Positions 9,691 to 18,582 of a DNA stretch of 64,000 nucleotides are shown here, one piece after another. Below the pieces are notes generated by a model. The model was not told the DNA's origin. It did not search any database and worked only from the letters and a program-made list of their open reading frames with translations. The position numbers were made by a program, and so were the translations under genes. The stretch covers positions 682,001 through 746,000 of the forward strand of contig NZ_JBELNZ010000001.1 of assembly GCF_040227235.1 (NCBI RefSeq). Direction: 5' to 3'. The stretch is from Parafrigoribacterium_A soli (GTDB lineage Bacteria > Actinomycetota > Actinomycetes > Actinomycetales > Microbacteriaceae). How positions within the stretch are numbered: position 1 is the first letter of the stretch; each line of letters begins with the position of its first letter.

Positions 9691-9740
9691 ATGACACCAT
9701 CTTCACTTGACGTGACACCATAATGGTGTCACTATGGTGA
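9691..9740 (+). promoter_or_regulatory. Palindromic operator in the promoter of the RHH-ABC operon
   Basis: A perfect inverted repeat, arms GTGACACCAT (9712-9721) and ATGGTGTCAC (9723-9732) around one A. Extra half-sites are ATGACACCAT at 9691-9700 and ATGGTGAC just before the start codon. A TTGACG (9707-9712) and a weak CACTAT (9730-9735) with 17-nt spacing would place transcription start at or next to the ATG at 9742, so the mRNA may be leaderless. The ribbon-helix-helix protein encoded next is the obvious binder. Confidence 0.65.
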
Positions 9741-9741
9741 C

Positions 9742-10230
9742 ATGGAACTGGGACAATACGTCAGTGAGCTGCAGCGGCAGCTGCAGGACGCCGCGGCGAA
9801 CGGCGCCGATGAGACGCGCGCAGCGGCGGAGCGGCTCGCTTCGGCACTGGACGCGGCGACCCGGCTCGTGCTCCTCGACGCGCTCTCCGCCGCCGTCGGT
9901 GAGATCACCCGCGACCTCGCACCAGGCTCGGTCGACCTGCGACTGCGTGGCCGCGAGGTGGAATTCGTGGTGTCGCAGCCGAGTGCGGAGGCCGAGACGG
10001 ACGAGCGACCCGTCGCATCCGTGGATCTCGACGACGTCAGCACCTCGCGCACGACCCTGCGGCTGCCCGACGCGCTCAAGGCGCGCGTCGACGACGCGGC
10101 GGCAGCTGACGGACTGTCCGTGAACACCTGGCTCGTGCGCGCCATCGCGGCAGCGCTCCAGCCGAAACAACGGCGCTCTGCACAGCGCACGCTGCGCAGC
10201 GGTGACAACTTCGCAGGGTGGGCACGCTAG
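9742..10230 (+). CDS. Ribbon-helix-helix (HicB/Arc-like) DNA-binding protein
   Basis: A 162-aa protein with a helical N-terminal part (ELGQYVSELQRQLQDAA) and a C-terminal ribbon-helix-helix domain from about residue 92: RTTLRLPDALKARVDDAA followed by GLSVNTWLVRAIAAAL. Such proteins dimerise, insert a beta ribbon into the major groove, and usually repress their own operon. A perfect palindrome lies in its promoter. There is no good Shine-Dalgarno before ATG 9742, in keeping with a leaderless mRNA. DUF4097 and the ABC exporter genes follow on the same strand, an arrangement I have seen in other actinobacteria, so it probably controls them. No HicA-like toxin is nearby. Confidence 0.8.
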   Translation: MELGQYVSELQRQLQDAAANGADETRAAAERLASALDAATRLVLLDALSAAVGEITRDLAPGSVDLRLRGREVEFVVSQPSAEAETDERPVASVDLDDVSTSRTTLRLPDALKARVDDAAAADGLSVNTWLVRAIAAALQPKQRRSAQRTLRSGDNFAGWAR

Positions 10231-10312
10231 ACCGGCCGCCTACCCACTTCACCATCACCGTCCCGCATGCCGCGGGGTGACCACCTACGCCCACAGAAAG
10301 GGATGCCTCGCC

Positions 10313-11158
10313 ATGCCCACTTTTTCCACTCCTACCCCGATTGACCTCGCGATAAACCTGCAGGTCGGCGCCATCGAGGTCGTCGCGAGCGATCGCACCG
10401 ACACGATCGTCACCGTCACACCCACAAACCCGGATAGGGCCGTCGACCGGCGCGGCGCCGAGCAGACCACTGTCGACTTCGACGGACGCCGGCTCACCGT
10501 CACCGGCCCGAAGCCCCGCTTCAGCGTCGTCGGGCCGAGTGAATCCGTCGACCTGTCGATCGCCCTCCCCACCGGATCGCGCCTCACCGCGGAAATCGCC
10601 GTGGGCGGCATCCGCTCAATCGGTCGCCTCGGGGCCACCCGCGTCAAGGGCTCGATGGGGCCGGTGGAGCTCGAGCGCACCGGCGAGCTGTGGCTCCGCG
10701 CCGGCCGCGGCAATGCGACGGTCGGCACCGCAGAGGGCGACGCCGAGATCACCGCGGACCACGGCCAGGTGCGCATCGGCACGCTCGCCGGCGACACGAG
10801 CGTGAAGGCCTCGCACGGCAGCATCACCATCGGGGAGGCCGGCGGCGAGGTCGACGCGAAGCTCTCTTACGGCGACCTCGACATCACGAAGGCTCTCGGC
10901 TCCGTGACCGCGAAGACGGCATACGGCAGCATCCAGCTTCACGAGGTCTCGAGCGGGGCCGTCCAACTCGAAAGCGGCTATGGCCAGATCTCGGTGGGCG
11001 TGCGGCGGGGTGTTCCGGCCTGGCTCGACCTGTCGTCGAAGGAGGGGCGGGTGCGCAACCAGCTCGGCAGTGATCACGCGCCCGAACCTACGGAGGAGAC
11101 CGTTGAGGTGCGCGTGCGCACCCAGTACGGCGACATCACCATTCAGCACGCGAGCTAA
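10313..11158 (+). CDS. DUF4097 family beta-strand repeat protein
   Basis: A 281-aa protein without signal peptide or membrane segment. It is built of short repeats with Gly-Ser/Asp turns (GDAEITADHGQVRIG, GDTSVKASHGSITIG, GEVDAKLSYGDLDI), as expected for the DUF4097/adhesin-type parallel beta-helix. The start at 10313 follows AAAGGGA; the upstream part of the open frame overlaps the RHH gene end and is not credible. It lies between the RHH regulator and the DrrAB-type transporter, and a structural or sensing role is possible. No enzymatic motif is visible. Confidence 0.85.
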   Translation: MPTFSTPTPIDLAINLQVGAIEVVASDRTDTIVTVTPTNPDRAVDRRGAEQTTVDFDGRRLTVTGPKPRFSVVGPSESVDLSIALPTGSRLTAEIAVGGIRSIGRLGATRVKGSMGPVELERTGELWLRAGRGNATVGTAEGDAEITADHGQVRIGTLAGDTSVKASHGSITIGEAGGEVDAKLSYGDLDITKALGSVTAKTAYGSIQLHEVSSGAVQLESGYGQISVGVRRGVPAWLDLSSKEGRVRNQLGSDHAPEPTEETVEVRVRTQYGDITIQHAS

Positions 11159-11183
11159 GCCCGCACGAGAAAGGACACCCGAC

Positions 11184-12143
11184 ATGACCACCCCAGCAAT
11201 CGAACTCCACGGACTTCGCAAGTCCTATGGCGCGAAGATCGTGCTCGATGACGTCGACCTCAGCGTCGCTGCCGGCACCGTGACCGCGCTGCTCGGACCG
11301 AACGGTGCGGGCAAGACCACAACTGTGCACATCCTCTCGACCCTGCTTCGGCCCGACAGCGGGACCGCCTCGGTGAACGGGTACGACGTCGTGCGCGACC
11401 AGGACGGCGTACGTGCCGCGATCGGTCTCACCGGTCAGTTCTCCGCGGTCGACGGCCTGCTGAGCGGCGAGGAGAATCTGCTGCTGATGGCGCGTCTGCG
11501 GCACCTTGGTGCGAAGCGCTCGAAGGAGCGGGTTGCCGAGTTGCTTGAGCAGTTCGACCTCGTCGAGGCCGCTCGCAAGCCGCTCGCCACCTATTCCGGC
11601 GGAATGAAGCGTCGACTCGACCTAGCGATGACCCTCATCACCGCGCCGAGCGTGATCTTCCTCGACGAACCCACGACCGGCCTCGACCCGCGCAGCCGCC
11701 ACACCATGTGGAGCATCGTGCGCGACCTGGTCGCAGAGAGCACCACCGTGCTGCTCACCACCCAGCAGCTCGAGGAGGCCGACGAACTCGCTCACCGGAT
11801 CGCAGTGCTCGACGGGGGACGCATCGTCGCCGAGGGCACACCAGATGAACTCAAGCGGCTCGTGCCCGGCGGTCACATCCGGCTTCGATTCGCCGATGCC
11901 TCAGCCTTCGAGACCGCGACGACACTGCTCGGCGACTCCGGTCGCGACGAGGTCGGGCTCGCTCTCACCGTGCCAAGCGACGGTGGCGTCGGTGCGCTGC
12001 GCGGCGTACTCGACCGCCTCGACACCGCTGGCATCGAGGTCGACGACCTCAGCATCCACACCCCGGATCTCGACGACGTGTTCTTCGCGCTCACTGGCGT
12101 GACACGGCCGAGCCCGGCCGACACAGAAGGAGCACAACCATGA
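11184..12143 (+). CDS. DrrA-type ABC transporter ATP-binding protein
   Basis: The 319-aa ATPase of an ABC-2 exporter, daunorubicin-resistance (DrrA) family. Walker A is GPNGAGKTT at 38-46, the signature YSGGMKRRL at about 137-145, Walker B VIFLDEPTTGLDP around 157-169, and the H/switch region is TTQQLEEAD. The C-terminal extension of about 90 residues with SIHTPDLDDVFFALTG is typical of DrrA. The start is ATG 11184 after GAGAAAGGA. Its stop overlaps the permease start by 4 bases (ATGA), so the two are coupled. The exported compound is unknown; drugs or lipids are typical. Confidence 0.92.
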   Translation: MTTPAIELHGLRKSYGAKIVLDDVDLSVAAGTVTALLGPNGAGKTTTVHILSTLLRPDSGTASVNGYDVVRDQDGVRAAIGLTGQFSAVDGLLSGEENLLLMARLRHLGAKRSKERVAELLEQFDLVEAARKPLATYSGGMKRRLDLAMTLITAPSVIFLDEPTTGLDPRSRHTMWSIVRDLVAESTTVLLTTQQLEEADELAHRIAVLDGGRIVAEGTPDELKRLVPGGHIRLRFADASAFETATTLLGDSGRDEVGLALTVPSDGGVGALRGVLDRLDTAGIEVDDLSIHTPDLDDVFFALTGVTRPSPADTEGAQP

Positions 12144-12952
12144 CCACCATCACCGCCCAACGACAGTCGCACGTCGTCACCGACTCGATAACGATGCTGC
12201 GCCGCAATCTGCTGCACATGATCCGCTACCCCGGGCTCTCGATGTTCACGATCCTCGGGCCCGTCGTGTTCCTTCTCCTGTTCGTCTTCGTGTTCGGCGG
12301 CACGCTGGGCGCGGGGCTCCCCGGCGTCGACCCATCGGGCGGCCGGGCGGCCTATCTCGCCTATGTGGTTCCCGGTATTCTCACCATCACCATCGCCGGA
12401 AGCGCGGGCGGCACCGCAACGACTGTCGCGATGGACATGACCGAGGGGATCACGGCACGGTTCCGCACCATGGCGATCTCGCGCGCCGCGGTGCTTGCAG
12501 GTCACGTGCTCGGCAACACCATCCAGGCCATCATCGCGGTCGCGCTCGTGCTCGGCGTCGGCCTCGCCGTCGGCTTTCGCCCAAGCGCAGGGCCGATCGA
12601 ATGGCTCGCCCTGGCAGGCCTTCTCGTGCTCATCTCCTACGCGGTCAGCTGGCTAGCCGTGGCTATGGGGATGCAGTCGAAGTCCGTCGAGACCGCTAGC
12701 AACCTGCCCCTGTTGCTCGTCATCCTGCCCATGCTCGGCAGTGGCTTCGTGCCCACCGACTCGATGCCCCAGTGGCTGCAGGGCTTCGCCCAGTACCAGC
12801 CGTTCACCCCGTTCATCGAAACCGCGCGCGGACTGCTACTCGGCACTCCCCTGGGCTGGAATCCGGCGCTCGCGATCGGCTGGAGCCTTGCGATCGCGAT
12901 CGTTGGCTACGCCTGGTCGATGTTGATCTACGAGCGCAAATCAGTGCGCTGA
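12140..12952 (+). CDS. DrrB-type ABC-2 transporter permease
   Basis: A 270-aa integral membrane protein with about six transmembrane helices, working with the preceding ATPase. The conserved ABC-2 segment FRTMAISRAAVLAGHVL and the Pro-rich YQPFTPFIETARGLLLG stretch before the last helix are present. It is the last gene of the RHH-DUF4097-ABC operon. A small GC hairpin (CCCGCG/CGCGGG at 12955-12975) lies between its stop and the convergent DsbA-like gene. Confidence 0.9.
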   Translation: MTTITAQRQSHVVTDSITMLRRNLLHMIRYPGLSMFTILGPVVFLLLFVFVFGGTLGAGLPGVDPSGGRAAYLAYVVPGILTITIAGSAGGTATTVAMDMTEGITARFRTMAISRAAVLAGHVLGNTIQAIIAVALVLGVGLAVGFRPSAGPIEWLALAGLLVLISYAVSWLAVAMGMQSKSVETASNLPLLLVILPMLGSGFVPTDSMPQWLQGFAQYQPFTPFIETARGLLLGTPLGWNPALAIGWSLAIAIVGYAWSMLIYERKSVR

Positions 12953-12963
12953 GGCCCGCGGTG

Positions 12964-13890
12964 CTAAGGCGCGGGTGTGGCGCTCGGGGCCGGGGTCGGC
13001 GACGCGGTCGACTCCTCCGTGAAGGCGTTACCCGCCGCGGTGTTCACGAACAAGGCGAAGTCGTTCGCGTTGTCGAGAGCACCCGAGTACTTCACGCCGT
13101 CGACGAGCACCGTCGGGGTGTCGGTGACCTTGTCGACCTTGGAACCGGGGATGGGACCCGCAGCCGCTCGCTGCGTCGCCGCGTTCACCCAGGTCTTGAA
13201 CGACTGGTCGCTGATGCAGTCCGCGACGGACCCCGGATTCTTGACCTTCGCCTGCTTTGTGAGCGCGATGAGTGCGGCATCCGTCAGACCCTCGGTCTGC
13301 CTTGGCGGGGCCTTTTGATACAGCAGCGAGTTGAACGCGAAGAACGTGTTGGGCGAGTAATTCGCCACGCAGGCCGCCGCATTCGCGGCTCGCGTCGAGT
13401 ACTTGGCGCCGACCGAGCTGCTGTCGAAGATCGACAGCGGGTGAATCTCGAGGGTCGCGGCGCCGGTCTTGAGCCAGGTGCTGATCTGCTTCTCATTCGT
13501 GGTCTCGAACTTCTTGCAGGTGGGGCACTGATAGTCGAGATACACCCGGATGTTGATGACCTCAGGGTTCGTGGATGCCGAGGAGACCGGTTCATCCCCG
13601 GGCTGCAGCGCTCCGGTGGTGACCGCCTTGAAGTTCTGGCCGATCGTGATGCCGTCGCTCGCCATGTTGAGCGGGCCAGGCGTCGGCGGCTTGAGATAGG
13701 TGTTCACCAGGACCAGTGACACCACGGCGATGATCGCCAGTACGGCCACCGCGATGCCGCCCTGCAGGAATACCCGAGTACGGCGTTCCTTCTTCTTCTG
13801 TTCCGCCCTCAGTGCCTGAGCTTTGCGGCGAGCGACCTCACGCCTGTCGTTCATGCTCAGACGATCGTCGCTCGTATCGCCGTCGGTCAT
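12964..13890 (-). CDS. Membrane-anchored DsbA-like thiol-disulfide oxidoreductase
   Basis: A 308-aa protein with a highly charged cytoplasmic N-terminus (RREVARRKAQALRAEQKKK), one TM helix at about 41-64, and an extracytoplasmic thioredoxin fold of the Thioredoxin_4/DsbA type. The active site is CPTC at residues 122-125, and the cis-Pro loop is seen in DTPTVLVDG. It likely forms or isomerises disulfides in exported proteins. The tail is a low-complexity Ala/Pro/Ser/Thr stretch. The start used is ATG 13890 with GTGAGGG upstream; ATG 13854 (MNDRREVARR) is an alternative. Confidence 0.88.
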   Translation of the reverse strand: MTDGDTSDDRLSMNDRREVARRKAQALRAEQKKKERRTRVFLQGGIAVAVLAIIAVVSLVLVNTYLKPPTPGPLNMASDGITIGQNFKAVTTGALQPGDEPVSSASTNPEVINIRVYLDYQCPTCKKFETTNEKQISTWLKTGAATLEIHPLSIFDSSSVGAKYSTRAANAAACVANYSPNTFFAFNSLLYQKAPPRQTEGLTDAALIALTKQAKVKNPGSVADCISDQSFKTWVNAATQRAAAGPIPGSKVDKVTDTPTVLVDGVKYSGALDNANDFALFVNTAAGNAFTEESTASPTPAPSATPAP

Positions 13891-14158
13891 GCACCCTCAC
13901 TTGATTGTCTGCTCGGTCCGATCTCGGAATGGCAGCACTATCGATAGTAAAGAGCCAGTCTGGGAAACGCCCAAGCGGTAGCTGAACCACTTTACTGTCA
14001 GCACCGCTCTTCTTGCAGGTTCAGCCGCGGGCTGTGCCCCGCTCGGGGTACGTGGATTTATCGCCCAGACCGGGTGGGTGCCATAATGAGCGTGCACCAT
14101 CCATCCATTCACTACGGATCGTCCGGCACGTACCTGCCGGTGAAGGAGTTATACACAC

Positions 14159-15250
14159 ATGGCATCTGTAACCTTTGACAAGGCTTCGCGGATCTACCCC
14201 GGCTCGACCCGTCCGGCTGTTGACCAGCTCGACCTGCAGGTCGCCGACGGCGAGTTCCTCGTTCTCGTCGGTCCCTCCGGCTGTGGCAAGTCGACGTCAC
14301 TGCGCATGCTCGCCGGCCTCGAAGAGGTCAACGAGGGCAACATCCTCATCGGTGACCGCAACGTCACGGACGTTCCCCCGAAGGACCGTGACATCGCCAT
14401 GGTCTTCCAGAACTACGCGCTCTACCCGCACATGACGGTCGCGGAGAACATGGGCTTCGCGCTCAAGATCGCCGGCGTCAACAAGGACGAGCGCGCGAGC
14501 CGCGTTCTCGAGGCCGCGAAGCTGCTCGACCTCGAGCCCTACCTGGCCCGCAAGCCGAAGGCACTCTCCGGTGGTCAGCGTCAGCGCGTCGCCATGGGTC
14601 GCGCCATCGTGCGTAGCCCCCAGGTGTTCCTCATGGACGAGCCGCTGTCGAACCTCGACGCCAAGCTGCGCGTGCAGACCCGCACCCAGATCGCGTCGCT
14701 CACGCGCCGCCTCGGCGTCACGACCGTCTACGTCACCCACGACCAGACCGAAGCGCTCACCATGGGTGACCGCATCGCGGTGCTGAAGGATGGCGTGCTG
14801 CAGCAGGTCGGAACGCCGCGCGAGCTCTACGCACAGCCGAAGAACGTCTTCGTCGCCGGCTTCATCGGCTCGCCCGCCATGAACCTGTTCGACGCGGACG
14901 TCGTCGACGGTGGCCTCAAGTTCGGCACTGCGGTCGCGAGGGTCGACCGCGACACGCTGGCCGGAGCCGCCACCAAGGTGACCATCGGCATCCGCCCGGA
15001 AGACGTCATGGTGTCTCCGACCGGCGAGGGTCTGCCGGTGTCGGTCGACATCGTCGAGGAGCTCGGCGCCGACGGTTACCTCTACGGCCACACCGACATC
15101 GACGGCAACCGGGTAGATATCGTCGCCCGCGTCGATGGCCGCGTGCACCCGGATGCTGGCGACAAGGTGTTCATCCTCCCGACGCCTGAGCACATCCACG
15201 TGTTCAACACCGAGTCGGGCGAGCGCCTCAGCAAGCCCATCGCGGACTAG
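14159..15250 (+). CDS. ugpC: Multi-sugar ABC import ATPase (UgpC/MsiK/SugC family)
   Basis: A 363-aa carbohydrate-importer ATPase (CUT1 type). Walker A is GPSGCGKST at 38-46, Q-loop VFQNYALYPHMTV, signature LSGGQRQRVAMGRA, Walker B VFLMDEPLSNLDAKLR and the switch His in VYVTHDQTEA. The C-terminal third is the TOBE/MalK regulatory domain (IGIRPEDVMV). In actinobacteria a single such ATPase (MsiK) often powers many sugar importers, and no permease or binding protein is next to it, which fits that role. It could serve the NgcE-type importer at the window's end. A GAAGGAG ribosome site precedes ATG 14159. The 268-base leader has a small CCGGCA/TGCCGG hairpin at 14123-14140. Confidence 0.93.
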   Translation: MASVTFDKASRIYPGSTRPAVDQLDLQVADGEFLVLVGPSGCGKSTSLRMLAGLEEVNEGNILIGDRNVTDVPPKDRDIAMVFQNYALYPHMTVAENMGFALKIAGVNKDERASRVLEAAKLLDLEPYLARKPKALSGGQRQRVAMGRAIVRSPQVFLMDEPLSNLDAKLRVQTRTQIASLTRRLGVTTVYVTHDQTEALTMGDRIAVLKDGVLQQVGTPRELYAQPKNVFVAGFIGSPAMNLFDADVVDGGLKFGTAVARVDRDTLAGAATKVTIGIRPEDVMVSPTGEGLPVSVDIVEELGADGYLYGHTDIDGNRVDIVARVDGRVHPDAGDKVFILPTPEHIHVFNTESGERLSKPIAD

Positions 15251-15264
15251 TCAACTCGTTGCTC

Positions 15265-15303
15265 GGCCTGTCGGAATCCACCCCGGTGAGATTCCGGCAG
15301 GCC
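15265..15303 (+). terminator. Probable terminator hairpin after ugpC
   Basis: A 14-bp stem, arm GGCCTGTCGGAATC with one G-T wobble, and an 11-nt loop just downstream of the ugpC stop. There is no T tract. Confidence 0.6.
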
Positions 15304-15354
15304 GACCTCGTTAAGCGGGCAGCGCATCCGCTCAACCGTTAGGCAGGTTCTCCC

Positions 15355-16632
15355 ATGTCGGGCTCATTGAACATCACCTCGGCCACGGTCGATCCGGCGC
15401 TGCTCGATCTGCCGTGGAATCTGCCCCTCGAGGAATGGCCGGACAGCGTGATCGCTGCCCTGCCCAAGGGCATCTCGCGGCACCTCGTGCGGTTCGTACA
15501 CCTCAGCGGCTACATCATCGCCATCAAAGAGACCTCGGAAACGATGGCCCGCAGCGAGTACGAGATGCTGCGCACGCTACAACGGCTCGATGTGCCGTGC
15601 GTGGAACCCGTGGCCGTGATCAGTAATCGCAGCGATGACGACGGGAATCCGCTCAACTCGGTGCTCGTCACCCGACACCTGAAGTTCTCACTCCCCTACC
15701 GCGCGCTGTATTCGCAGATGCTGCGGCCTGACACGGCGACGAGGCTCGTCGACGCCCTGGCGGCGCTGTTGGTGCGTCTGCACATCATCGGATTCTTCTG
15801 GGGCGACGTGTCGCTGTCGAACACGCTGTTCCGCCGGGATGCCGGTGCCTTTGCCGCGTATCTCGTGGACGCGGAGACGGGGAAGCTCTACAACGGCCTG
15901 TCGAACGGACAGCGCGAGAACGACCTCGAGATCGCACGGGTGAACATCGCGGGCGAGCTTCTCGACCTCGCCGCGGGAGGGCGCCTGGATGAGGAGACCG
16001 ATCCGCTCAAGGTGAGCGAGGGCATCGTCGCCGCGTATCGCACGCTCTGGGAGGAGCTGACCGGTTCGGAATCGTTCTCCTCCTCGGAACGGTGGCGCAT
16101 CAATGCGCGCGTCAACCGGCTGAACGACCTCGGCTTCGACATCGACGAACTCGCCATCAAGACCGACGACGCGGGCACAACCGTGCGCATCCAGCCCAAG
16201 GTGGTGGATGCCGGCCACCACCAGCGCCGACTGCTGCGGCTCACCGGACTCGATGCCCAGGAGAACCAGGCCCGCCGCCTGCTGAACGACCTCGACTCGT
16301 ACACCGCGACCTTCGACAAGAACGACCTCGATGAGGAGGTGGCCGCGCACGAGTGGCTCGCGCGCGTGTTCGAGCCGGTGATCAGGGCAATTCCGCGTGA
16401 CCTGCGCGGAAAGCTCGAGCCCGCCGAGGTGTTCCACCAGTTGCTGGAGCACCGCTGGTACCTCTCGCAGTCCGAGAATCGCGACGTTCCGCTCGCCGAG
16501 GCCGTCACGTCGTATATCGACAAGGTGCTGCGGCACCGCCGAGACGAGGCGACGGTGATGGGACCGCCGACCGAGGCGATCTCGCTGCCCGACGACGACG
16601 CTGACGGCGGCGATTGGCGCAGCCGGGTCTGA
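15355..16632 (+). CDS. DUF4032 domain protein (kinase-like N-terminus)
   Basis: A 425-aa protein. The N-terminal part looks like a small protein-kinase or lipopolysaccharide-kinase fold: IAIKETSETMARSEYEML (Lys/Glu pair), a loop GFFWGDVSLSNTLF replacing HxDxxxxN, and YLVDAETGKLY as the metal-binding Asp. The C-terminal part is the DUF4032 domain (about 210-400), ending in an acidic tail. Function is unknown. Whether phosphotransfer survives is unclear because the catalytic-loop His-Arg is WG here. It is separated from ugpC by a hairpin and is nearly back-to-back with the convergent Lrp gene. Confidence 0.85.
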   Translation: MSGSLNITSATVDPALLDLPWNLPLEEWPDSVIAALPKGISRHLVRFVHLSGYIIAIKETSETMARSEYEMLRTLQRLDVPCVEPVAVISNRSDDDGNPLNSVLVTRHLKFSLPYRALYSQMLRPDTATRLVDALAALLVRLHIIGFFWGDVSLSNTLFRRDAGAFAAYLVDAETGKLYNGLSNGQRENDLEIARVNIAGELLDLAAGGRLDEETDPLKVSEGIVAAYRTLWEELTGSESFSSSERWRINARVNRLNDLGFDIDELAIKTDDAGTTVRIQPKVVDAGHHQRRLLRLTGLDAQENQARRLLNDLDSYTATFDKNDLDEEVAAHEWLARVFEPVIRAIPRDLRGKLEPAEVFHQLLEHRWYLSQSENRDVPLAEAVTSYIDKVLRHRRDEATVMGPPTEAISLPDDDADGGDWRSRV

Positions 16633-16635
16633 GGA

Positions 16636-17094
16636 TCAGGCGAGCAGGTGCTCCACCCCGCGACCGGCGACATGGTCGAAGATGAGGTTCGTCTCGGTGT
16701 GCGCGACCGCCGGATGCCCGGCCAGATTCTCGAGAACGAACTCGCGTAACTCAGACGAGTCGCGCGCCGCCACGTGCAGCAGGAAGTCGTCCACCCCACC
16801 CATGTGGAACAGCGCGAGCACCCCGGGCCAGTGGGGTGCCTCGCGGCGGAACCTGGCCACCTCCTCCCGATTGATCGAGACGAGCCGCACCGAGATGAGT
16901 GCCTGGACGGTCATGCCGAGGGCGGCGATGTCCACCTCGGCGTGATAGCCGCGCAGGTAGCCCGCGGAGTGGAGCCGCTTGAGGCGCAGCGAGACCGTGG
17001 ACTCGGCGACGCCGACCGCGGCTGCGAGAGCGGCCCCGGACATCCGCGCGTTCGAGGACAGTGCGCGAAGGAGGGCTCGGTCGATCTGGTCCAT
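16636..17094 (-). CDS. Lrp/AsnC family transcriptional regulator
   Basis: A 152-aa regulator. The N-terminal winged helix is MDQIDRALLRALSSNARMSG followed by VGVAESTVSLRLKRLHSAGYL, then a RAM ligand-binding domain (about 65-145) with the Gly-Val-Asp-Asp-Phe turn (GGVDDFLLHV). Lrp proteins sense amino acids as oligomers. It is divergent from the PLP-dependent lyase gene 137 bases away and most likely regulates it. The start is ATG 17094, as the upstream in-frame region lies in the shared promoter. Confidence 0.9.
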   Translation of the reverse strand: MDQIDRALLRALSSNARMSGAALAAAVGVAESTVSLRLKRLHSAGYLRGYHAEVDIAALGMTVQALISVRLVSINREEVARFRREAPHWPGVLALFHMGGVDDFLLHVAARDSSELREFVLENLAGHPAVAHTETNLIFDHVAGRGVEHLLA

Positions 17095-17231
17095 GGTTGC
17101 CTCTCGTGGTCCCTGCGGTGCAAGCGGCCGACAACTGCCGTGACCAACAGCTTCTGCCGCAAGATCGGCACGATTTCGCAGATACTTCAGCATAGCTTGC
17201 ACTTGACGGCGGATGCTGCTTCCCTCGACGC

Positions 17232-18404
17232 ATGACTCTGCAGAATGCCCGACTCGAAACCCGCGCCGTTCACGGTGGGATGGAGGGGCTCACCGAGAGC
17301 GGCTCGCACGTACCGACCATCGATCTCTCCACGACGAACCCGCTCCCCGGAGTCGAGCTCGGAGGCGAGTCCTACGAGCAGCTCGCGACCGGCGGGGTGC
17401 TGCTGCCCGGTCAGTCCGCCGTGTACCAGCGGCTGTGGCAGCCGGGAGTCGCGCGCTTCGAGGAGAGCCTCGCCGGACTCGACAGTGCCGCTTCGGCCGT
17501 CGCGTTCGCCACCGGAATGGCCGCCCTCTCGGCGGTGCTGCTCGCGAGCGTCACCGCCGGAAAGCCGCACGTCGTCGCGTTGCGACCGCTCTACGGCGGC
17601 ACCGACCACGTGCTCGAGAGCGGACTCGTCGGCACGAACGTGACCTGGGCGGATGTCGCGGGTATCGCCGCCGCGATCCGTCCCGACACCGGGCTCGTCG
17701 TGATGGAGTCGCCCGCGAATCCGACGCTGGAACTCGTGGACATCGCGGCCGTCGTCGCCGCGGCCGGCGACATCCCGGTGCTCGTCGACAACACCTTCGC
17801 CACGCCGATTCTGCAGAGACCGCTCGAGCATGGCGCGACGCTCGTGCTCCACAGCGCCACGAAGTACCTGGGCGGCCACGGCGACGTCATGGGCGGAGTG
17901 GTCGCCACAAATGACGAGTGGGCGAGTCGCATCAGGCACATTCGCGCGCTCACCGGAGGGCTGCTGCACCCGCTCGCGGCGTACCTGCTGCACCGCGGCC
18001 TGCGCACACTCCCCATCCGCGTGCGCGCTCAGCAGGCCACCGCCGCGGAACTAGCGTCGCGGCTGGTCGGTCATCCCTCGCTGACGCGAGTCATGTATCC
18101 CTCGCTGCCGGGCTGTGATCCGGATGGCCTGCTCGGCACCCAGCTCGAGGGTCCAGGGTCGATGCTCGCGCTCGAACTCGCGGGAGGGTACGACGCGGCG
18201 GTGCGCTTCATTGAGGCGCTGACGCTCGTGACCAATGCGGTCTCGCTCGGCGGCGTGGATTCGCTGGCGCAGCATCCGGCGTCGCTCACACACCGACCGG
18301 TCGCGCCGGAAGCGCGCCCGGGCGGCGGCATCGTGCGACTCTCGATCGGCCTCGAGCACGTCGAGGACCTGGCCGCGGACATCCTCGCCGCCCTGGCGGC
18401 CTAA
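17232..18404 (+). CDS. Cys/Met metabolism PLP-dependent enzyme (trans-sulfuration family)
   Basis: A 390-aa fold-type I PLP enzyme of the cystathionine gamma-synthase / methionine gamma-lyase family. The Schiff-base Lys is K211 in LHSATKYLGGHGDV, the PLP-phosphate loop is FATGMAALSAVL, and PLP ring contacts are VDNTFATP. The C-terminus has the substrate Arg in GGIVRLSIGLEH. Whether it makes or breaks thioethers cannot be told. The divergent Lrp regulator resembles the regulator-lyase pairing known for methionine gamma-lyase, so a catabolic role is a fair guess. There is no obvious ribosome site before ATG 17232. Confidence 0.88.
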   Translation: MTLQNARLETRAVHGGMEGLTESGSHVPTIDLSTTNPLPGVELGGESYEQLATGGVLLPGQSAVYQRLWQPGVARFEESLAGLDSAASAVAFATGMAALSAVLLASVTAGKPHVVALRPLYGGTDHVLESGLVGTNVTWADVAGIAAAIRPDTGLVVMESPANPTLELVDIAAVVAAAGDIPVLVDNTFATPILQRPLEHGATLVLHSATKYLGGHGDVMGGVVATNDEWASRIRHIRALTGGLLHPLAAYLLHRGLRTLPIRVRAQQATAAELASRLVGHPSLTRVMYPSLPGCDPDGLLGTQLEGPGSMLALELAGGYDAAVRFIEALTLVTNAVSLGGVDSLAQHPASLTHRPVAPEARPGGGIVRLSIGLEHVEDLAADILAALAA

Positions 18405-18430
18405 CAGTCCTCCCGACCGACCTCAGCCAC

Positions 18431-18494
18431 CCCGCGAGATGCCAGTTGTGGGGGCCATCCGCTCGCGATAGCCCCGCAACTGGCATCTCGCGGG
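18431..18494. repeat. Intergenic hairpin repeat, copy A
   Basis: Inverted repeat of 23-nt arms with one mismatch, left arm beginning CCCGCGAGATGCCAGTTG and right arm ending CAACTGGCATCTCGCGGG, around an 18-nt loop. It lies between the PLP-enzyme gene and the GntR operon promoter. The core GAGATGCCAGTTG recurs exactly in the hairpin at 42597-42653 and, with changes, at 21145-21201. Confidence 0.9.
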
Positions 18495-18543
18495 CGGCGC
18501 AGCCGAGAACCGGGGATCTGTGCGGGTCAGACCAGCACAGTTT

Positions 18544-18564
18544 TGTGCTATAAGTAGTAGTACA
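18544..18564 (+). promoter_or_regulatory. Candidate operator of the YtrA-type GntR regulator
   Basis: Interrupted palindrome TGTGCTA-N7-TAGTACA, one mismatch, starting 39 bases before the GntR start codon. This is the position and size expected for autoregulation by this family. Confidence 0.45.
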
Positions 18565-18582
18565 GATTCGGATGGAGGCGGC

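Noticed and set aside
9742..10230. HicAB toxin-antitoxin module
   Set aside because: The RHH domain is antitoxin-like, but no small toxin gene is adjacent; the neighbours are DUF4097 and ABC genes.
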